From positions 125,615,640 through 125,679,639 of the forward strand of contig NC_081410.1 of NCBI RefSeq assembly GCF_030272615.1: a stretch of 64,000 bases of DNA, read 5' to 3'. How positions within the stretch are numbered: position 1 is the first letter of the stretch; every line of letters starts with the position of its first letter. Shown one piece after another: positions 33,613 through 46,055 of the stretch. The translations under genes and the position numbers were made by a program. This stretch comes from Cryptomeria japonica. Its lineage: Eukaryota; Streptophyta; Pinopsida; Cupressales; Cupressaceae. The notes below the pieces were generated by a model. The model saw nothing but the letters and a program-made list of their open reading frames with translations. It did not search any database and had not been told where the DNA came from.

Positions 33613-36600
33613 GGATTTCAAAAAAGTTTAACAGTCAAGCAAACAAAGAAATCAGTTTCGGCACACTTGAGCTTCCTAGGTTGTCTCTTCAGGTTTCATC
33701 TAGCATTCAGCCTGTTCTAAGGTCTTACACAGTCCATCATTGCTTCATACCTCATTTTACATTCATACTTGTCTAAACTTGAGTCAAAAGGTCACTTGCT
33801 TGTCCTCACTATACTTTGTCAACACTACATACTACTACACTTTGCTAAGTGGTCCCTCATCAAGGTTTCTTACCTTTGGGTCTCATTTGGTCTTACTTAG
33901 AGTCAAGGTCAGCTTACCTCATCAAGAGAAACTATCCTCTCTTTGGAAGTCACACCTACTCTACAACATACATACTTGGTCTTACACTTTGGACATTGCA
34001 AGTAAACTTCAGATTCATTTACACTCCATACAACTCTTGGTCTTACATACTCTTGTCATTTTCGTCTAAGTCTCTCACATATTGGTCCAACACCTAGTTC
34101 ATGGTTGAAACCCGTCTTCAAAAATCTAGGAGAAAAGCTAAGGAAGCTCAAGGGCCCGTAAACATGAGTTCTTATGAGTACGACAATGATGTCTTCTACA
34201 ATCCTGAGCACACTACATTACCAGACATGAATGTTTATAGACACAATCCAAATATGGAAAGCGCAAACGCTATACACAACGCTACACACAATGATAATGT
34301 GGACAATTCTTCAATACTATCAGCAGACATACAAGAATCTATAATGGATCCTCAATTCAATAGATTGGTTGAAGAGATAATGAGGAGAGATCGTCAATAC
34401 TTTCTAAACATGATGGCACAAAGTGGAGCTAAAATACCACATGATTTTGACTTATCTCAACTTATGGAAAGTAGACCTTCACAACAAACTCAACCTAATA
34501 GTGGAGGACCCAATAATATGATGTCGGAGTCACCATCAGTTTTGCTTCAGAAACCAGCAATCCCACATATACAAGCTCAAATGCATGATACTTACACTCA
34601 AAGACCATCATGGAGGCCTTATGTTCAAACACATGCTCAAGATATGGGTCAACCAAGACAAATGGATACTCAAGGACTTCCTCAAAATTTTGACACAAGA
34701 AGACCTCATGCCAAAATTGGGGGCAACACAATGGAAAATGAAAGGCCCATTGAATATGGTTTATATACACAAAACAGATATGGGGTCCCTCAACAAGAAG
34801 TTATGCCAAGTGCTCCATACATGTCGCAACAATATAGACCTCCATATGGACATGTCTACAATCAGTATCATCCATATATGCAACAAGCTCCTCCTCAAAT
34901 GGGTGTTTCAAACATGGGATATGCTACAAGAAATCCATCTCCTCCCAAAAATAATTTGGAGCAACAAATTAGAGATCTACAAAAGAAAGTGGAGGACATG
35001 AGTACATCCAAACCCACATATACTATGAGAGATATATGCCCTTATCCCTTTGATAAGAGTATTCCAATGCCTCCGTTTCCTCCGCACTTTGCAACACCGA
35101 AATTTGACAAATATAGAGGGAGAGGAGACCCCAAGGCACACATAAGACAATTCTTCACAGCTTGCATTGAGGTAGCGGCAGAAGAAACATACTTAATGAG
35201 GTTGTTCCCACAGAGCTTAGGAGATCAAGCAATGGAATGGTTTTCTCAATTACCTCCTGGTATTAAGTCATGGGGCGACTTGGCAGAGGCATTCATTCAG
35301 CATTTTTCTTACAACATTGAAACAGATGTCTCAGTTACTACCTTGTGCAATACGAAACAAAAAGAAGGAGAATCTTTTGCGTCATTTTTACAAAGATGGA
35401 GAAACTTAGCTAGCAGATGCTCTTGTGAAATCCCGCAAAAACAAATGGTGGAAATGTTCACACAAAATGTTAACAAGGCTATTGGTTATGATCTCAGAAA
35501 AGCTTGTTTGTCTACATTCAAGGATGTCATTGAAAAGGGCCTAGCAACAGAAAAGGTCTTGATTGAACAAGGAGTTATCAAACTATTTAAAGAAAACAAA
35601 GAGGACTTTAAGGGAAAGGACAAACCAAAGTTTTGGAACAAGAACAAGAACACAGTTAATGATGGTGTTGTTGATGCCAACACAGTGAGACCAAAGTTCA
35701 TCTTTTCTGGATCAAATTCTACCAATAATCAAGTAAACAATCAAACGGCTGCTAAACCACGAAGGAAGTACACTCCATTGGGAGAACCACTTGAATCAGT
35801 ATTCAAGAAGCTTGTAGCAAACAAAGTGATCACGGTCCCAGATTTTCCTCCATATGAACCAAAGGTAAAACCGAATTGGTGGAATGATGATGAATATTGT
35901 GAATTTCATAAGAGCAAGGGTCACAAGACAAGTAATTGCCATCGATTGAAAAACATTGTACAAGATCTCATTGACAGAGGAGATATTGAGATTGAGGGAC
36001 ATTCATCTAACCAAGAGCATGAGGTGTTTAAGGAACCATTCCCGAAACATGACAAGGGAAAAGGCAAAGTCACAGATGATCAAGCCAATTACACCAGAAC
36101 ATCTTACAATTATGATTCCACTATTAATCACATCTCAATGGACAATCATATTTCTACCATCACTATCAAAAATAAAAATTCTGAGAATCCTCCTCAACGA
36201 CCTAAAATTGTCCTAAAAGGTGTGGGATCTTCGTCCACATCTACCTCCGAATGTCATGTTACAACCCGTCGAGGTAAGATCACATTGCCAGGAACCTCTT
36301 CTAAGAATACCAATCTTCCGTCAACTAAGCCTGAGTACGATCTTGTAGAGCAATTAGGGAAAACACCCGCACTCATCTCTATTCTTGAGCTCTTACGTAT
36401 ATCTCCTGCACATAAAGTTGTCCTTGACAAAACCTTGAGAGATACTGCTGTCCCTACTGATCTGAACGTGGATCAGTTTCAAGCCATGGTGGGATACTTA
36501 TCCGTTCCACACTCCCTCACATTCACAGAAGCCGATGACGCCTCCATAAGTCAGCCTCATAATGCACCTCTACATATTGAAGCCTTCATACATAAACACC

Positions 36601-38147
36601 GAATAAAATGAGTCCTGATAGATGGAGGAGCAGGTCTTAATATTTGTACATTGAGCACCATCAGACAATTGGGATATTCTGACAAAGCTGTGAATGCTAC
36701 AAACCAAATCACTATTAAGGCTTATGATGATGAAGAGCGTTCGTCCAAGGGCACAGTCATCTTACCACTAAGAATAGGGCCAGTCACAAAGGACGTGATT
36801 TGTCAAGTCCTGGATCTAGACCTCACGTATAACATATTGCTAGGACGTCCGTGGATTCATGAAATGAGAGCAGTTCCATCAACGTACCATCAGTGCATAA
36901 AATTTCCTCATAATGGAGTCGAGGTAACGGTCAATGGTGATCCAAATCCATTCATATATTGCAATAACTTGAGATCACATACTGAGATTATCATTCCTAG
37001 CAATCGTGAGGCTACTCCTTCTTCAGCATATATTGATCCTGAGTCATTAAAGCCCTCGACATCCAAACAAGGTGAACTTAGAGCCAAGTTTCAAGACAAA
37101 GGCATGGGAGAATACACTCTGAATCAAACAATGTTCTTACGACAAGTCATGAACTCCCCCAAGGAATATGGGAGACCACATCCTAATAAGCAAATCTCCA
37201 TCATGCTCCTCAAATGGGATCCTACCGTCTTTCAAAAATGGGGCGAACTAGAGGAAGAAAGTTTATATAAAATGCTATATAAGGACGCTGAAGATGATAC
37301 ACATGATCAAATTATAATACCCTGTGAAAACTATGGTAAAGGTTTCAAAATTCTGCAGAGATTCGGGTATGATGGAAAAAGTCCTCTCGGACTACGCAAA
37401 GAAGGTGTCATGGAGCCTCTACAACCTGAGCTAATTACAAGAAGGGAACGCTCTAAGGGGCTTGGTTTTCTAAATCCCAAGATTCAAAACAAGAGAACAA
37501 AACAGATATGGCAAGTCAAAGTGGCTGAAGTTCAACAAGAGGATAATTATTCCACAGACTCCAATGAGTGGGAATGGGGTTCAGACAAATCCTCCAGCGA
37601 CTATGAACTTAATGAGACATTTAGAGAGCCAGATGAACCTACAGAGGAGGAGGAGTTTTACAAGAAATTCAGAGTTGGTCAAGAACCGACCCATAAGGAT
37701 CCCGCACAAGCTTCGTTTCAGGGCCCTAGGTCAGGATCACATAGGATGAGGACACCTGTCCCTGAGGGTGCTACTAGTGATGATAATTTGGACTCATTCA
37801 CGATCGACACTGATGAGGAGAGTGCCATAGACGACCTCGATGACTACCTTGACATACCTGAATATAACCACATCTTCACTATTAGCCTTGCGGACTCTAA
37901 AAACACTAAAGACCTTCCCCTCGTTCACCCCCAACTCATTGACTGGGATCAGGATGGACCACCACAGATTGATACATTTCAAAATGACGAAGCTATTGTT
38001 GATTATCTTGGCATTCGCGATGATCTTCCTCTTGGAGACCATAAAGCAGGATACGCCATAGAGCTAAATAACATGGCATACTTTGGTGAGGGTGTCGGGC
38101 CTTCTAGTCGCAAAAATGTGAAAATAAAGACAAAACAAGGGTCTTAT

Positions 38148-38169
38148 GGTGAAAACCACACTGTGGCGC
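38148..38169 (+). promoter_or_regulatory. two-stem module a, inside T1 pol
   Basis: GGTG, AAAA, then CCAC, loop ACT, GTGG, then CGCT. The inner stem is Watson-Crick and the outer stem GGUG/CGCU pairs with two G.U. In T2 (58436-58458) the outer arm is GGCG, changing a U.G pair to C-G. Confidence 0.65.
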
Positions 38170-38210
38170 TCTCTGACTCTAAAAAAGTAAAAAGAAAGGA
38201 CGTATCTGAG

Positions 38211-38233
38211 GGTGAAAACCTCTCTGAGGCGCC
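38211..38233 (+). promoter_or_regulatory. two-stem module b, inside T1 pol
   Basis: GGTG, AAAA, then CCTC, loop TCT, GAGG, then CGCC. It lies 63 bases after module a. T2 has CACC in the last arm (58373-58395), a synonymous change that makes the outer stem fully Watson-Crick. Confidence 0.65.
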
Positions 38234-41200
38234 CGAAGATGGAAGGCTTGACATTCTCCCAGCATCATACGAGGAAAAATCATCCATGTTGGTAGAGGAG
38301 ACTATAAAGACAAACATTGGTACAGCAGAGGTTCCACACAACATATTTTTGGCTCAATCATTGACAGAGGCCGAGAGAGCAAAATTCATAAGCTTCTTTA
38401 AGGAACGACAAGTCAACTTCGCATGGTCTTATGCTGATATGCCTGGACTAGACCCCGAGTTAGTAATGCATCATTTAACAGTCAAACCGGGGGCAAAACC
38501 AGTAAAACAGAAATTGAGGAAAATGCATCCACAGGTGGCATTGCTAGTCAAGGCAGAGCTGGAGAAATTACTAGATGTCGGATTCATACGCCCAATTGAT
38601 TATCCCGAATGGATTTCCAACTTAGTACCTGTTAGCAAACCAGATCGCAGCATCCGAATATGTACAGACTTCAGGGATATTAACAAGGCTTGTCCGAAGG
38701 ACGATTTCCCATTACCAAACATTGATTTAATTGTTGATCTCACAGCAGGCCATGCGATGTTATCTTTAATGGACGGATTCTCGGGATACAATTAGATCAG
38801 GATCGCACCTAAAGATCAACATAAAACATCATTCACTTGTCCATGGGGAACCTTCTGCTGGAATGTCATGCCCTTTGGGCTGAAAAATGCAGGTGCCACG
38901 TATCAACGAGCCATGACTACTATCTTCCATGATCTCATGCATGTAAAGGTGGAAGATTATGTCGACGACCTTTTGGTTAAATCAATAGACAGAAATACAC
39001 ACTTGGACATACTTTCAGTTGCTTTTGATAGGCTGGAAAAATACAAGGTAAGATTAAATCCAAAGAAATGTGTCTTTGGAGTAACCTCCGGGAAGCTCCT
39101 AGGATTCATTGTGTCTAAAAGAGGAATAGAAGCGGATCCAGCAAAAGTCAAGGCTATCTTGGATATGCCACCACCCAAGAATATCAGTCAACTTCGGTCT
39201 TTACAAGGGAGACTCCAGTCCATACGAAGATTCATAGCACAACTTGCAGATAAGTGTAATCCTTTCCAGCACCTGCTACACAAAAACATTAAGTTCAAAT
39301 GGGACGAGAACTGTCAACAGGCTTTTCAGGCACTTAAAGACTATCTTTTGAACCCGCCAGTTTTGATGCCACCAATTCCGGATCAACCATTGCTACTTTA
39401 CATATCAGCTACTCCAACAGCACTGGGGGCACTACTAGCACAGCAAATACCTGACGGCAAGGAAAAAGCAGTCTACTATATCAGTCGCACATTGGTGGGA
39501 TATGAGCTGAACTACACACCAATTGAGCGTGCATGTCTCGCTGTGGTCTTCGCTTCACAAAAATTACGACATTATATGCTCACTCACAAGACCAAGTTGA
39601 TTGCCAGAATTGATCCACTAAAATATCTGCTCAACAAAGCTACACTTACTGGGCGACTGGCCAAGTGGGTAATGATTTTGAGTGAATTCGACATTGAATA
39701 CGTGGACAGAAAAGCCATAAAAGGACAAGCCATTGCAGATCAACTGGCAGATGCTCCCATGATAGATGATGTTCCTCTACAGTCAGAATTTCCAGATGAG
39801 TCCATTCTAACAATATCACCTGCAAAGCCATGGCAACTATACTTTGATGGCTCATACACACAGCATGGGGCAGGAGCGGGTATACTCTTTATAACTCCCC
39901 AAGGCGATTCTATACCAAAGTCATACCGCTTATCATTTCCTTGTACCAACAATATAGCGGAATACGAGGCATTAACAACTGGGTTAAGAATTGCAGTTCA
40001 GTGGAAGATCCAAGAACTTCGGGTTTTTGGGGATTCTCAACTTGTCATCCGTCAAGCAACTGATGATTATCAAACAAAAGATGAAAAGCTAATGCTTTAC
40101 AAACAACTGGTAGATGATCTGAAACAACAATTTGCAAAGATAGAGTTTGAGCAGATACCAAGAGAACAAAATCGCGCTGCTGATGCCATGGCTACAATTG
40201 CTTCACTCATTGACCTACCGCAAAATGAGACCTGCTATGAGTTCCTGGTTGACAACCTGCTGATTCCGTCATATGAGATCACGCCTACGGAAATGATATG
40301 TGTTGTTGGTCCTGAATCCCAGTTATATGGTTCCATATTCACATACCTTCGCGACAACATCTTACCTCCCGATTTATCGAACAACCAACGCCGCACTTTC
40401 ATCCGCCAATCCTCCCGATACGTTATCCTAGCTGATATCCTATACCGACGAGGTCTAGATGGCACCCTCCTTAGATGTTTAGAGAGTGACGAAGCTCAGA
40501 TTGCGTTACGAGAAGTGCACGAAGGGATATGTGGTCCGCATACTAGTGGTCCTACCTTGGCCAAGAAACTCATCAGGACTGGATACTACTGGCCTACTAT
40601 GGAAAAAGATGCATATCAGTTTGTCAAGAAGTGTAAGCAGTGTCAAATTCATGGAGACCTCATACACGCACCAGCACAAGAACTACAGCCACTTGCATCT
40701 CCTTGGCCCTTTTGTCAGTGGGGACTCGATCTCATAGGCAAGATTCACCCTCCTTCTTCCAATGGACATAAATTCATTATCACAGCCACAGAGTATTTCA
40801 CAAAGTGGATTGAAGCCGTGCCTCTCACGCAAGTTACTGGGAAACAAATCGCTACTTTCATCCTGAACTACATCATTTGCCGATACGGGATCCCTACTTC
40901 CATTATTACTGACAACGGGCGTCCTTTCAAGAACCAGGATGTTCGTGAACTCTGTGAGCACTTCCATATCTCTCATCGTTTCTCCACACCATATTACCCC
41001 CAAGGTAATGGCCAAGCTGAGGCGTCTAACAAAACAATTCTCAAAATCCTTAAAAAGACAGTCGACGACGCTGGCCGTAACTGGCATGTCCAACTCAATC
41101 CCGCACTTTGGGCTTATCGTACTAGTGTCCGCACACCTACAGGGGCTACACCTTACTCACTTGTCTACGGTGCTGAAGCCATCTTGCCTATTGAGGTCGA

Positions 41201-41599
41201 GTTACCTTCTTTACGGGTCTCCTTGAGAAACATAATCAACGATGAAGACTACAGGGTCTCTCGCTTACAAGAACTAGAACTGCTGGAGGAACGACGACAC
41301 ACTGCTTTTAATCATCTCAAGGCTTACCAACAACGAATGAGTCGCAGTTACAATCACAAGGTCAAGCCTCGCACATTTGAGGTAGGTGACTTAGTCCTCA
41401 GAGAGAACCCCAAGAATCAGCAAGAGAGAGAAAAGAAGGGCAAATTTGAACCCAACTGACTTGGTCCTTACATCATCACAGCAGTATATGGATCTGGGGC
41501 ATATCAGCTCTCAACTACAGAAGGGGAATCTTTGGAGGATCCTATCAACAGCATGCACCTTCGCAGGTTCTACACATAAGCTCTTTTTGAGTATCCTAA

Positions 41600-41696
41600 T
41601 GCAAAAATACAAAAAAAAAAATCAAAAAATGCAAAAATACAAAAAAAATCAAAAAATACAAAAATACAAAAAAAAAAGTGAAAAATCAAAAAAGTA
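41600..41696 (+). repeat. A-rich tract after T1 pol
   Basis: Irregular repeats of AAAAATACAAAAAAAATC and shorter variants. T2 has the equivalent T-rich tract at 54918-55012 on the plus strand, and T0 a similar one at about 21220-21340. Confidence 0.8.
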
Positions 41697-41718
41697 AAGA
41701 GAAATAATTTCGTCCAAC

Positions 41719-41742
41719 GGTGAAAACCACTTCGGTGGCGCC
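41719..41742 (+). promoter_or_regulatory. two-stem module c, 3' region of T1
   Basis: GGTG, AAAA, then CCAC, loop TTCG, GTGG, then CGCC. The inner stem is closed by a TTCG tetraloop. T2 has loop TTCA at the same place (54801-54824). Confidence 0.7.
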
Positions 41743-41757
41743 CTAGGCAAGTACCAT

Positions 41758-41781
41758 GGTGAAAACTGGGTCACCAGCGCC
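41758..41781 (+). promoter_or_regulatory. two-stem module d, 3' region of T1
   Basis: GGTG, AAAA, then CTGG, loop GTCA, CCAG, then CGCC. T2 has loop GTAA (GNRA type) and last arm TGCC (54762-54785), which still pairs by G.U. Confidence 0.7.
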
Positions 41782-43279
41782 ATGCGTAGGGACTTTGCTC
41801 CTCCCTCCTTCAGGATTCACTTTCATCCTTTCACTTTGCACACACTCACAACTTATTCGCTCACAATAAACTTACCCATTCCCATCATGGCTTGTTATTG
41901 ATCTACCCAAGATTGGTTAGCCATTCATAATAAACCCTCCCTTTTCACTCTCTTTCCATCCATAATAAATCAGATCCTATCTGTGACTACGGCCAATTCC
42001 TACGTCTAGTAATGGGTGTGGAACTGAGAACATCACATGTTTCGAGGAGTACAGTTTCTTTCAGCTTCCTTCAGTCTATCTGCGCACAATCCGCAATAAA
42101 GCAACATTTTGCATCGCAAATCCGCAATAAAGTTCCATCTTCTCCGCAATAAAGTATCAGTTTCATGGAATCAGTCAGTTTCAGATGAGACACAGCAGCA
42201 ACAATGGGCTTCAACAAAATCAAATCTTTCAACAGACTCAGACAACATATGGTTCAGTGCTATCTATCCTTTTTGTGAAAGTGAACATTGTGACCACAAT
42301 CAAAATTTGACTTAAACAAGTGACAAGAGACACAAACTTGAGGACTACAGTGGATGTTGGTGTCGAGTCTTGGTTTTCTCTTGGTTTTATCTTTTTGGTG
42401 ACATGTCTTTTAGCTTTTCCAGGATGTCTTTGACTAGAGATTCTATCTCCAGGATGTCTTTGACTAAAAAGGCGAGGATGGGGTATCGTCACCTACTTGC
42501 ATTTGCTGTCTGTGGATTGTCTTTTAGTAATGCTATGACTTGTCCAAGGATATGAGGACACTGTGAGTCTAGTATGAACTGGGGCATTCCTTGTTTGTGA
42601 CTGTCTTATCTTCATGCAAACAGGTACAATGACTTTCTGGGTCGAACATATGCCTCGATTGTCATAACCTATTCTGCCATAATAAAGCTCAATGATGATA
42701 ACGCACAAGAAGCTCTTTCATATTCATATCTTCTGTCTTCCATCCCCCGTTCTTGATTGACTTCCATTGTCCTTCTCGAGTCCGCGTAGCCCGCTATCAC
42801 ATGACTGAGTATAATGACACACCTAAAACATTTGCATTTCATATAGTTACACCTGCATCACCACATATAAGCATTTCATACATATAGATATTATAATTGC
42901 ATCACATCCTGCATACAACACATGTTAGCACATCTCACATTTTCATTATGTAAATAAACATTTGCATTATCATATTCATTTGCATCACATACATTTTCAT
43001 TTGCATCATGCATCACATTTACAACATAAAAGAACAAAAATATATGGCATTGCATCATATAAGCATCCATATCATAAAACATGCATCACATAAGAACATC
43101 TCATCACATAAGGTACACATGCATATAGCTGCCGCAAAAGATGAATCATCTCATATATATAATCAAATGTGTCATAATACAATGATGTCAAAAGAATCAT
43201 ATGGCTACAAAAGAATCACCCGCAGGTGTCTACAATACAACAATGATACATCTACTGATACAATGGGAGCCCACCATAG
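41782..43279 (+). other. T1 non-coding stretch between pol and the end of the antisense gene
   Basis: No protein recognised. It contains a tandem pair of CCAGGATGTCTTTGACTA (42418 and 42451) and a CATTTGCAT/CATCACAT-rich block (42820-43110). T2 has the corresponding stretch at 53298-54760. It probably holds the 3' ends of both converging transcripts. Confidence 0.6.
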
Positions 43280-45229
43280 CTATGAGGAACTCCCTCCCTC
43301 GGAGCCGCCTCGCCTCGACGGAGTCTGAGCTATAGATGGACCCGCCCCAGGATCCCCCTGTCCCTCTGGTGGTGGTGGAGGCCCCATAACCCCACCGCTG
43401 GATGCCTGTCTCCTGCGGCTCCCTCCCGTAGCCGTCGCTGTGCGCGACGACCTCTGGAAGCTCCTAGCCCGCTGCTCTGCCGGCACGGCTGCATAATATA
43501 GATCCCTCCAGTAAGCGATCTCCTCTCCGGCTCGCAAAACATAGGCATAGCCTGCCCCTGCATCCTCTGCTGCCCGCCTACCTGCCCTCAGAGCTGTCTC
43601 GGCCTCAGTATATCTCTGGATGGCCTGATCCCTCTCCCGCTCTGTATCTCGGACCCTGATCCTGAGGTGGTTCCTCTCTCGAACCAAATCCTCAATCTCA
43701 TCTGCCTGGCCCTGGCAGATCTCCCGTAGCCTAAGCACATCATCCTCCTCGGAGTCTCCACTCTCCGTCCCTGCCTGTGGCTCCTCCTCTATAGGTGCCT
43801 GTCCCTGTGCCTCTGCCTGCACCTGTCCCTGTGCCTGTATAGGTACCTGTGGCTGTACCTGTCTCTGTCCCTCTGGCTGCACCTGTCTCTGTCCCTCTCT
43901 GGGACCCTGTGCTGCTGGCACCTGTAGGGGCAGTCCACCCCGTCCTCTCACCACTGGAGCTGCTCTCTCCTGACCTCCCTCCCTCCGAGGTGCTACCCGT
44001 CTCTCTCCCACCACTCCCCTCCGCCTCCGCCGGCCCCTACCTCCATCCCCTCCTCCATCATCATCATCTCCTCCACCCTCTCCATCCACTGGCTCCGCTG
44101 GATCTGTCAACCTAGGAAATGGATGCTTTGCCCAGTACGCAGAGTACTCTGCGTCCATCCCTGCATCATCTACCTCTGGCCACATGTCCCATGGCATCGG
44201 CATCATCTCCGCTAGCTGCATCACTGCCTGATCATAGGATAACAGTGGGCCAAACTGCACCTGATCTCTGACCGTACGGGCATACATGCCTGAGCCTCAG
44301 GGCATCCTCTGAATCCTACCATACTGCCTGCATACCCTGTCCACCAGCTGTCTCTCTAATATATAGGGCGTCCGCCCAATCAGGTACCTGCTCCGGAAGG
44401 TGTAGGGCAGCTCCAGTGCATCGTCCTCCCACTCCTCGCACCCCAGGTACGGCCTCCAGATCACCATGTCAATGTCATCAATGACTCTCCTCCAGTGCTC
44501 CAATCTCCCAATCCGAGGCTGGGATGTAATCATCGCATATAGGTGCACAAAACTCTGTCCCTGTCCTCTGCCTCTGAAATGAATAGGCCGTGTGATGGGA
44601 AGGTGCTCATAGGCCCACACCTGCAAGAGAGTCACACCGCAGCCCAAACCCACTGATCCATGGTATACAAACTGATGCAGCTCATAATACAAATGTGCTA
44701 GGACACATGGCCCCCATGCATACCTCGTGTGCTCTGCCATCAGTGTCTCCAAGGCCCCTCCCCAGCCCACTGCCAATCCTCGTGTGGCCCTGTCTGGACA
44801 CAGATATCCACTGATAACTCCCCCAACAACTGCCGGCAATGCTAATCCTGTGGCAGTCATGGTGTCCCAGGCTACATGGCCTGCTCGCATCTCCAACTCA
44901 GGATCCTGAAAGACCCGTCTCAAGGCCTCCCTGTCACCGTCACGGTCGTAGGGGATCAACTCTCCGTCAATGGGAACATGTAATATCCTGTATACATCCT
45001 CCAGTGTCACTGTCATCTCACCCATCGGCAAGTGAAACGTGCATGTCTCTGAGTGCCATCTCTCGGCCAACGCAGTCAGCAACCCCATGTTTGCCCGAAA
45101 CTCGGGCACATAGAGCATATGTGTGAGGCCCATCTCCTCAACGGAAATCATGTCCTGGATAGACAACTCTGATCGCAACCTCTGAGTCGACGGGAATCTC
45201 TCCCATGACTCCAGCATCGGCAAATACTC
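43280..45229 (-). pseudogene. T1 antisense PMD protein, exon 2 (one premature stop)
   Basis: A 650-codon minus-strand exon ending TAG at 43280. Its first half is a plant mobile domain: YVPEFRANMGLLTALAERWH, FHLPMGEMTVTLEDVYRILH, RGLAVGWGGALETLMAEHTR, WGPCVLAHLYYELHQF. Then come an acidic GGDDDD stretch, an Arg-rich RGRRRRRGVVGERR that could be a nuclear signal, a Gln/Val repeat zone, a coiled-coil-like part (about 43590-43750) and a Gly/Ser/Pro tail. The only break is TGA at 44297-44299 where T2 has CGA. The exon is visibly more GC-rich than gag-pol. PMD proteins of hosts act in silencing and development; the role in the element is unknown. Confidence 0.85.
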
Positions 45230-45265
45230 CTGCAGTCAAGCAAATCAATCTTGTCAGTTATCGTG

Positions 45266-45503
45266 GCATTCACTGTTTATCACAAAATGCTACTTGCTAC
45301 CTAAATGCATATGGCTATCTACCCTAGTGACACTCACTGTTCATCACAAAGTGTTGCTATTTATCCTAGTAGTGCTCACTGTTCATCACAAAGTACTACG
45401 TGTGTGACATTCCCTGTTCATCACAAAGTGTCACTCACATTCGCACTCCCTGTTCATCACAAAGTGCTGTATATCCTGGTGCTCCCTGTTCATCACAAAG
45501 TGC
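45266..45503 (+). repeat. T1 hairpin array with constant 15-nt core and changing arms
   Basis: Six copies in genomic sense, each 5-nt arm, core CCCTGTTCATCACAA (or CACTGTTCATCACAA), 5-nt arm. Arms: GCATT/AATGC (45266-45290), ACACT/AGTGT (45330-45354), GTGCT/AGTAC (45372-45396), ACATT/AGTGT (45407-45431), GCACT/AGTGC (45443-45467), GTGCT/AGTGC (45479-45503). All pair in this orientation when G.U is allowed. A partial seventh core (GTTCATCACA) lies at about 45579. Confidence 0.85.
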
Positions 45504-45654
45504 CTTGATCTATCCTAATCTTCCTAGAGGACCTGCTTGAGTGTATCCTCTCAGCAGCTTATCCAATCGACAGCGTATGTTCATCACAGAACTGCCGATT
45601 TGACCTAACGACTAAAACCATGCATTTAAACACACAAACGCACTGTTTCAACAC

Positions 45655-45945
45655 ACACGCGCTTTTAACTCATAAACGCGCTTATAGACTGCATAAACGT
45701 GCCTCTGAAACACAGACGCGCTTTCTGAACACAAACGTGCCTATGCCAGACACAAACGCGACCAGGGAACACAGACGTCCCTGCATGACATAAACGATAT
45801 TCAAAAGCACAGACGCTACTACATTTCACAAACGCGTCCGCAATCAACACAAACGCGGTTCCAGGCACAGACGCGCCTGGACACAACACAGACGCGCCTG
45901 TTGGACACAGACGCGCCTGGAATTGACACAGACGCGGTTGCGCGT
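45655..45945 (-). repeat. GCGTCTGTG array in the T1 PMD intron
   Basis: On the minus strand about fifteen copies of GCGTCTGTG or GCGTTTGTG, in the same orientation relative to the PMD gene as the leader arrays are to gag-pol. Several have complementary flanks: CAGGGA/TCCCTG (near 45770), CCAGG/CCTGG (near 45870) and CAACA/TGTTG (near 45890). Confidence 0.8.
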
Positions 45946-46055
45946 TTTTGCACTTTTAAACTACCCTATTTCTAGCGCATTTATTGCTCCTAAAACGTGC
46001 ATTTATGACAAAACTTGAAATGCGTGAAAGTACGACGAGGTTTTCGGTTACTTAC

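Larger units (their letters stand above)
31767..34100 (+). other. T1 leader, about 2.3 kb
   Basis: A non-coding leader between the primer site and gag. It has two GCGTCTGTG arrays (31855-32112 and 33330-33612), a chain of strong small hairpins at 32623-32763, and a downstream part (33740-34100) rich in direct ACTTTG/CTTAC phrases. The part from 32460 on is conserved in T2 (63190-64000, reversed), and a distant relative is in element C. Many short upstream frames would impede scanning translation; none looks like a gene. Confidence 0.75.
34101..41579 (+). pseudogene. gag-pol: T1 gag-pol polyprotein, one frame with three premature stops
   Basis: From ATG 34101 one frame runs 2492 codons to the TAA at 41577 with no frameshift. 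Order by residue: Retrotrans_gag block about 306-487; CX2HX4HX4C knuckle (CEFHKSKGHKTSNC) near 600; protease IDGGAGLNI near 838; G-patch-like segment about 1076-1110; RT about 1440-1640 with YVDD near 1620; RNase H about 1763-1850; second RNase H (FDGSYTQHGAGAG, NNIAEYEAL, FGDSQLVI) about 1910-2035; integrase about 2137-2385 with exact DD35E spacing; GPY-type end near 2453; no chromodomain. Dual RNase H places it in the Tat lineage. Stops: TGA 36609 (CGA in T2), TAG 38793 (CAG in T2) and TGA 41457 (TGG in T2). All are C-to-T or G-to-A changes, so the copy is not autonomous as it stands. Confidence 0.93.
45230..46055 (-). other. intron of the T1 antisense PMD gene
   Basis: Predicted donor GTAAGTAACC at 46055 and acceptor TTGACTGCAG ending at 45230 (minus strand), 826 bp, phase 0. 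T2 conserves both borders. The intron contains a GCGTCTGTG array and the 15-nt-core hairpin array. Inferred from sequence only; no transcript evidence. Confidence 0.75.

Noticed and set aside
36609-36611. TGA between gag and pol as a programmed readthrough site
   Set aside because: T2 has CGA at this codon and reads straight through, so the TGA is better explained as a mutation.
35486-41093. Minus-strand frames within T1 gag-pol
   Set aside because: Shadow frames of a well supported polyprotein; no domain resemblance.
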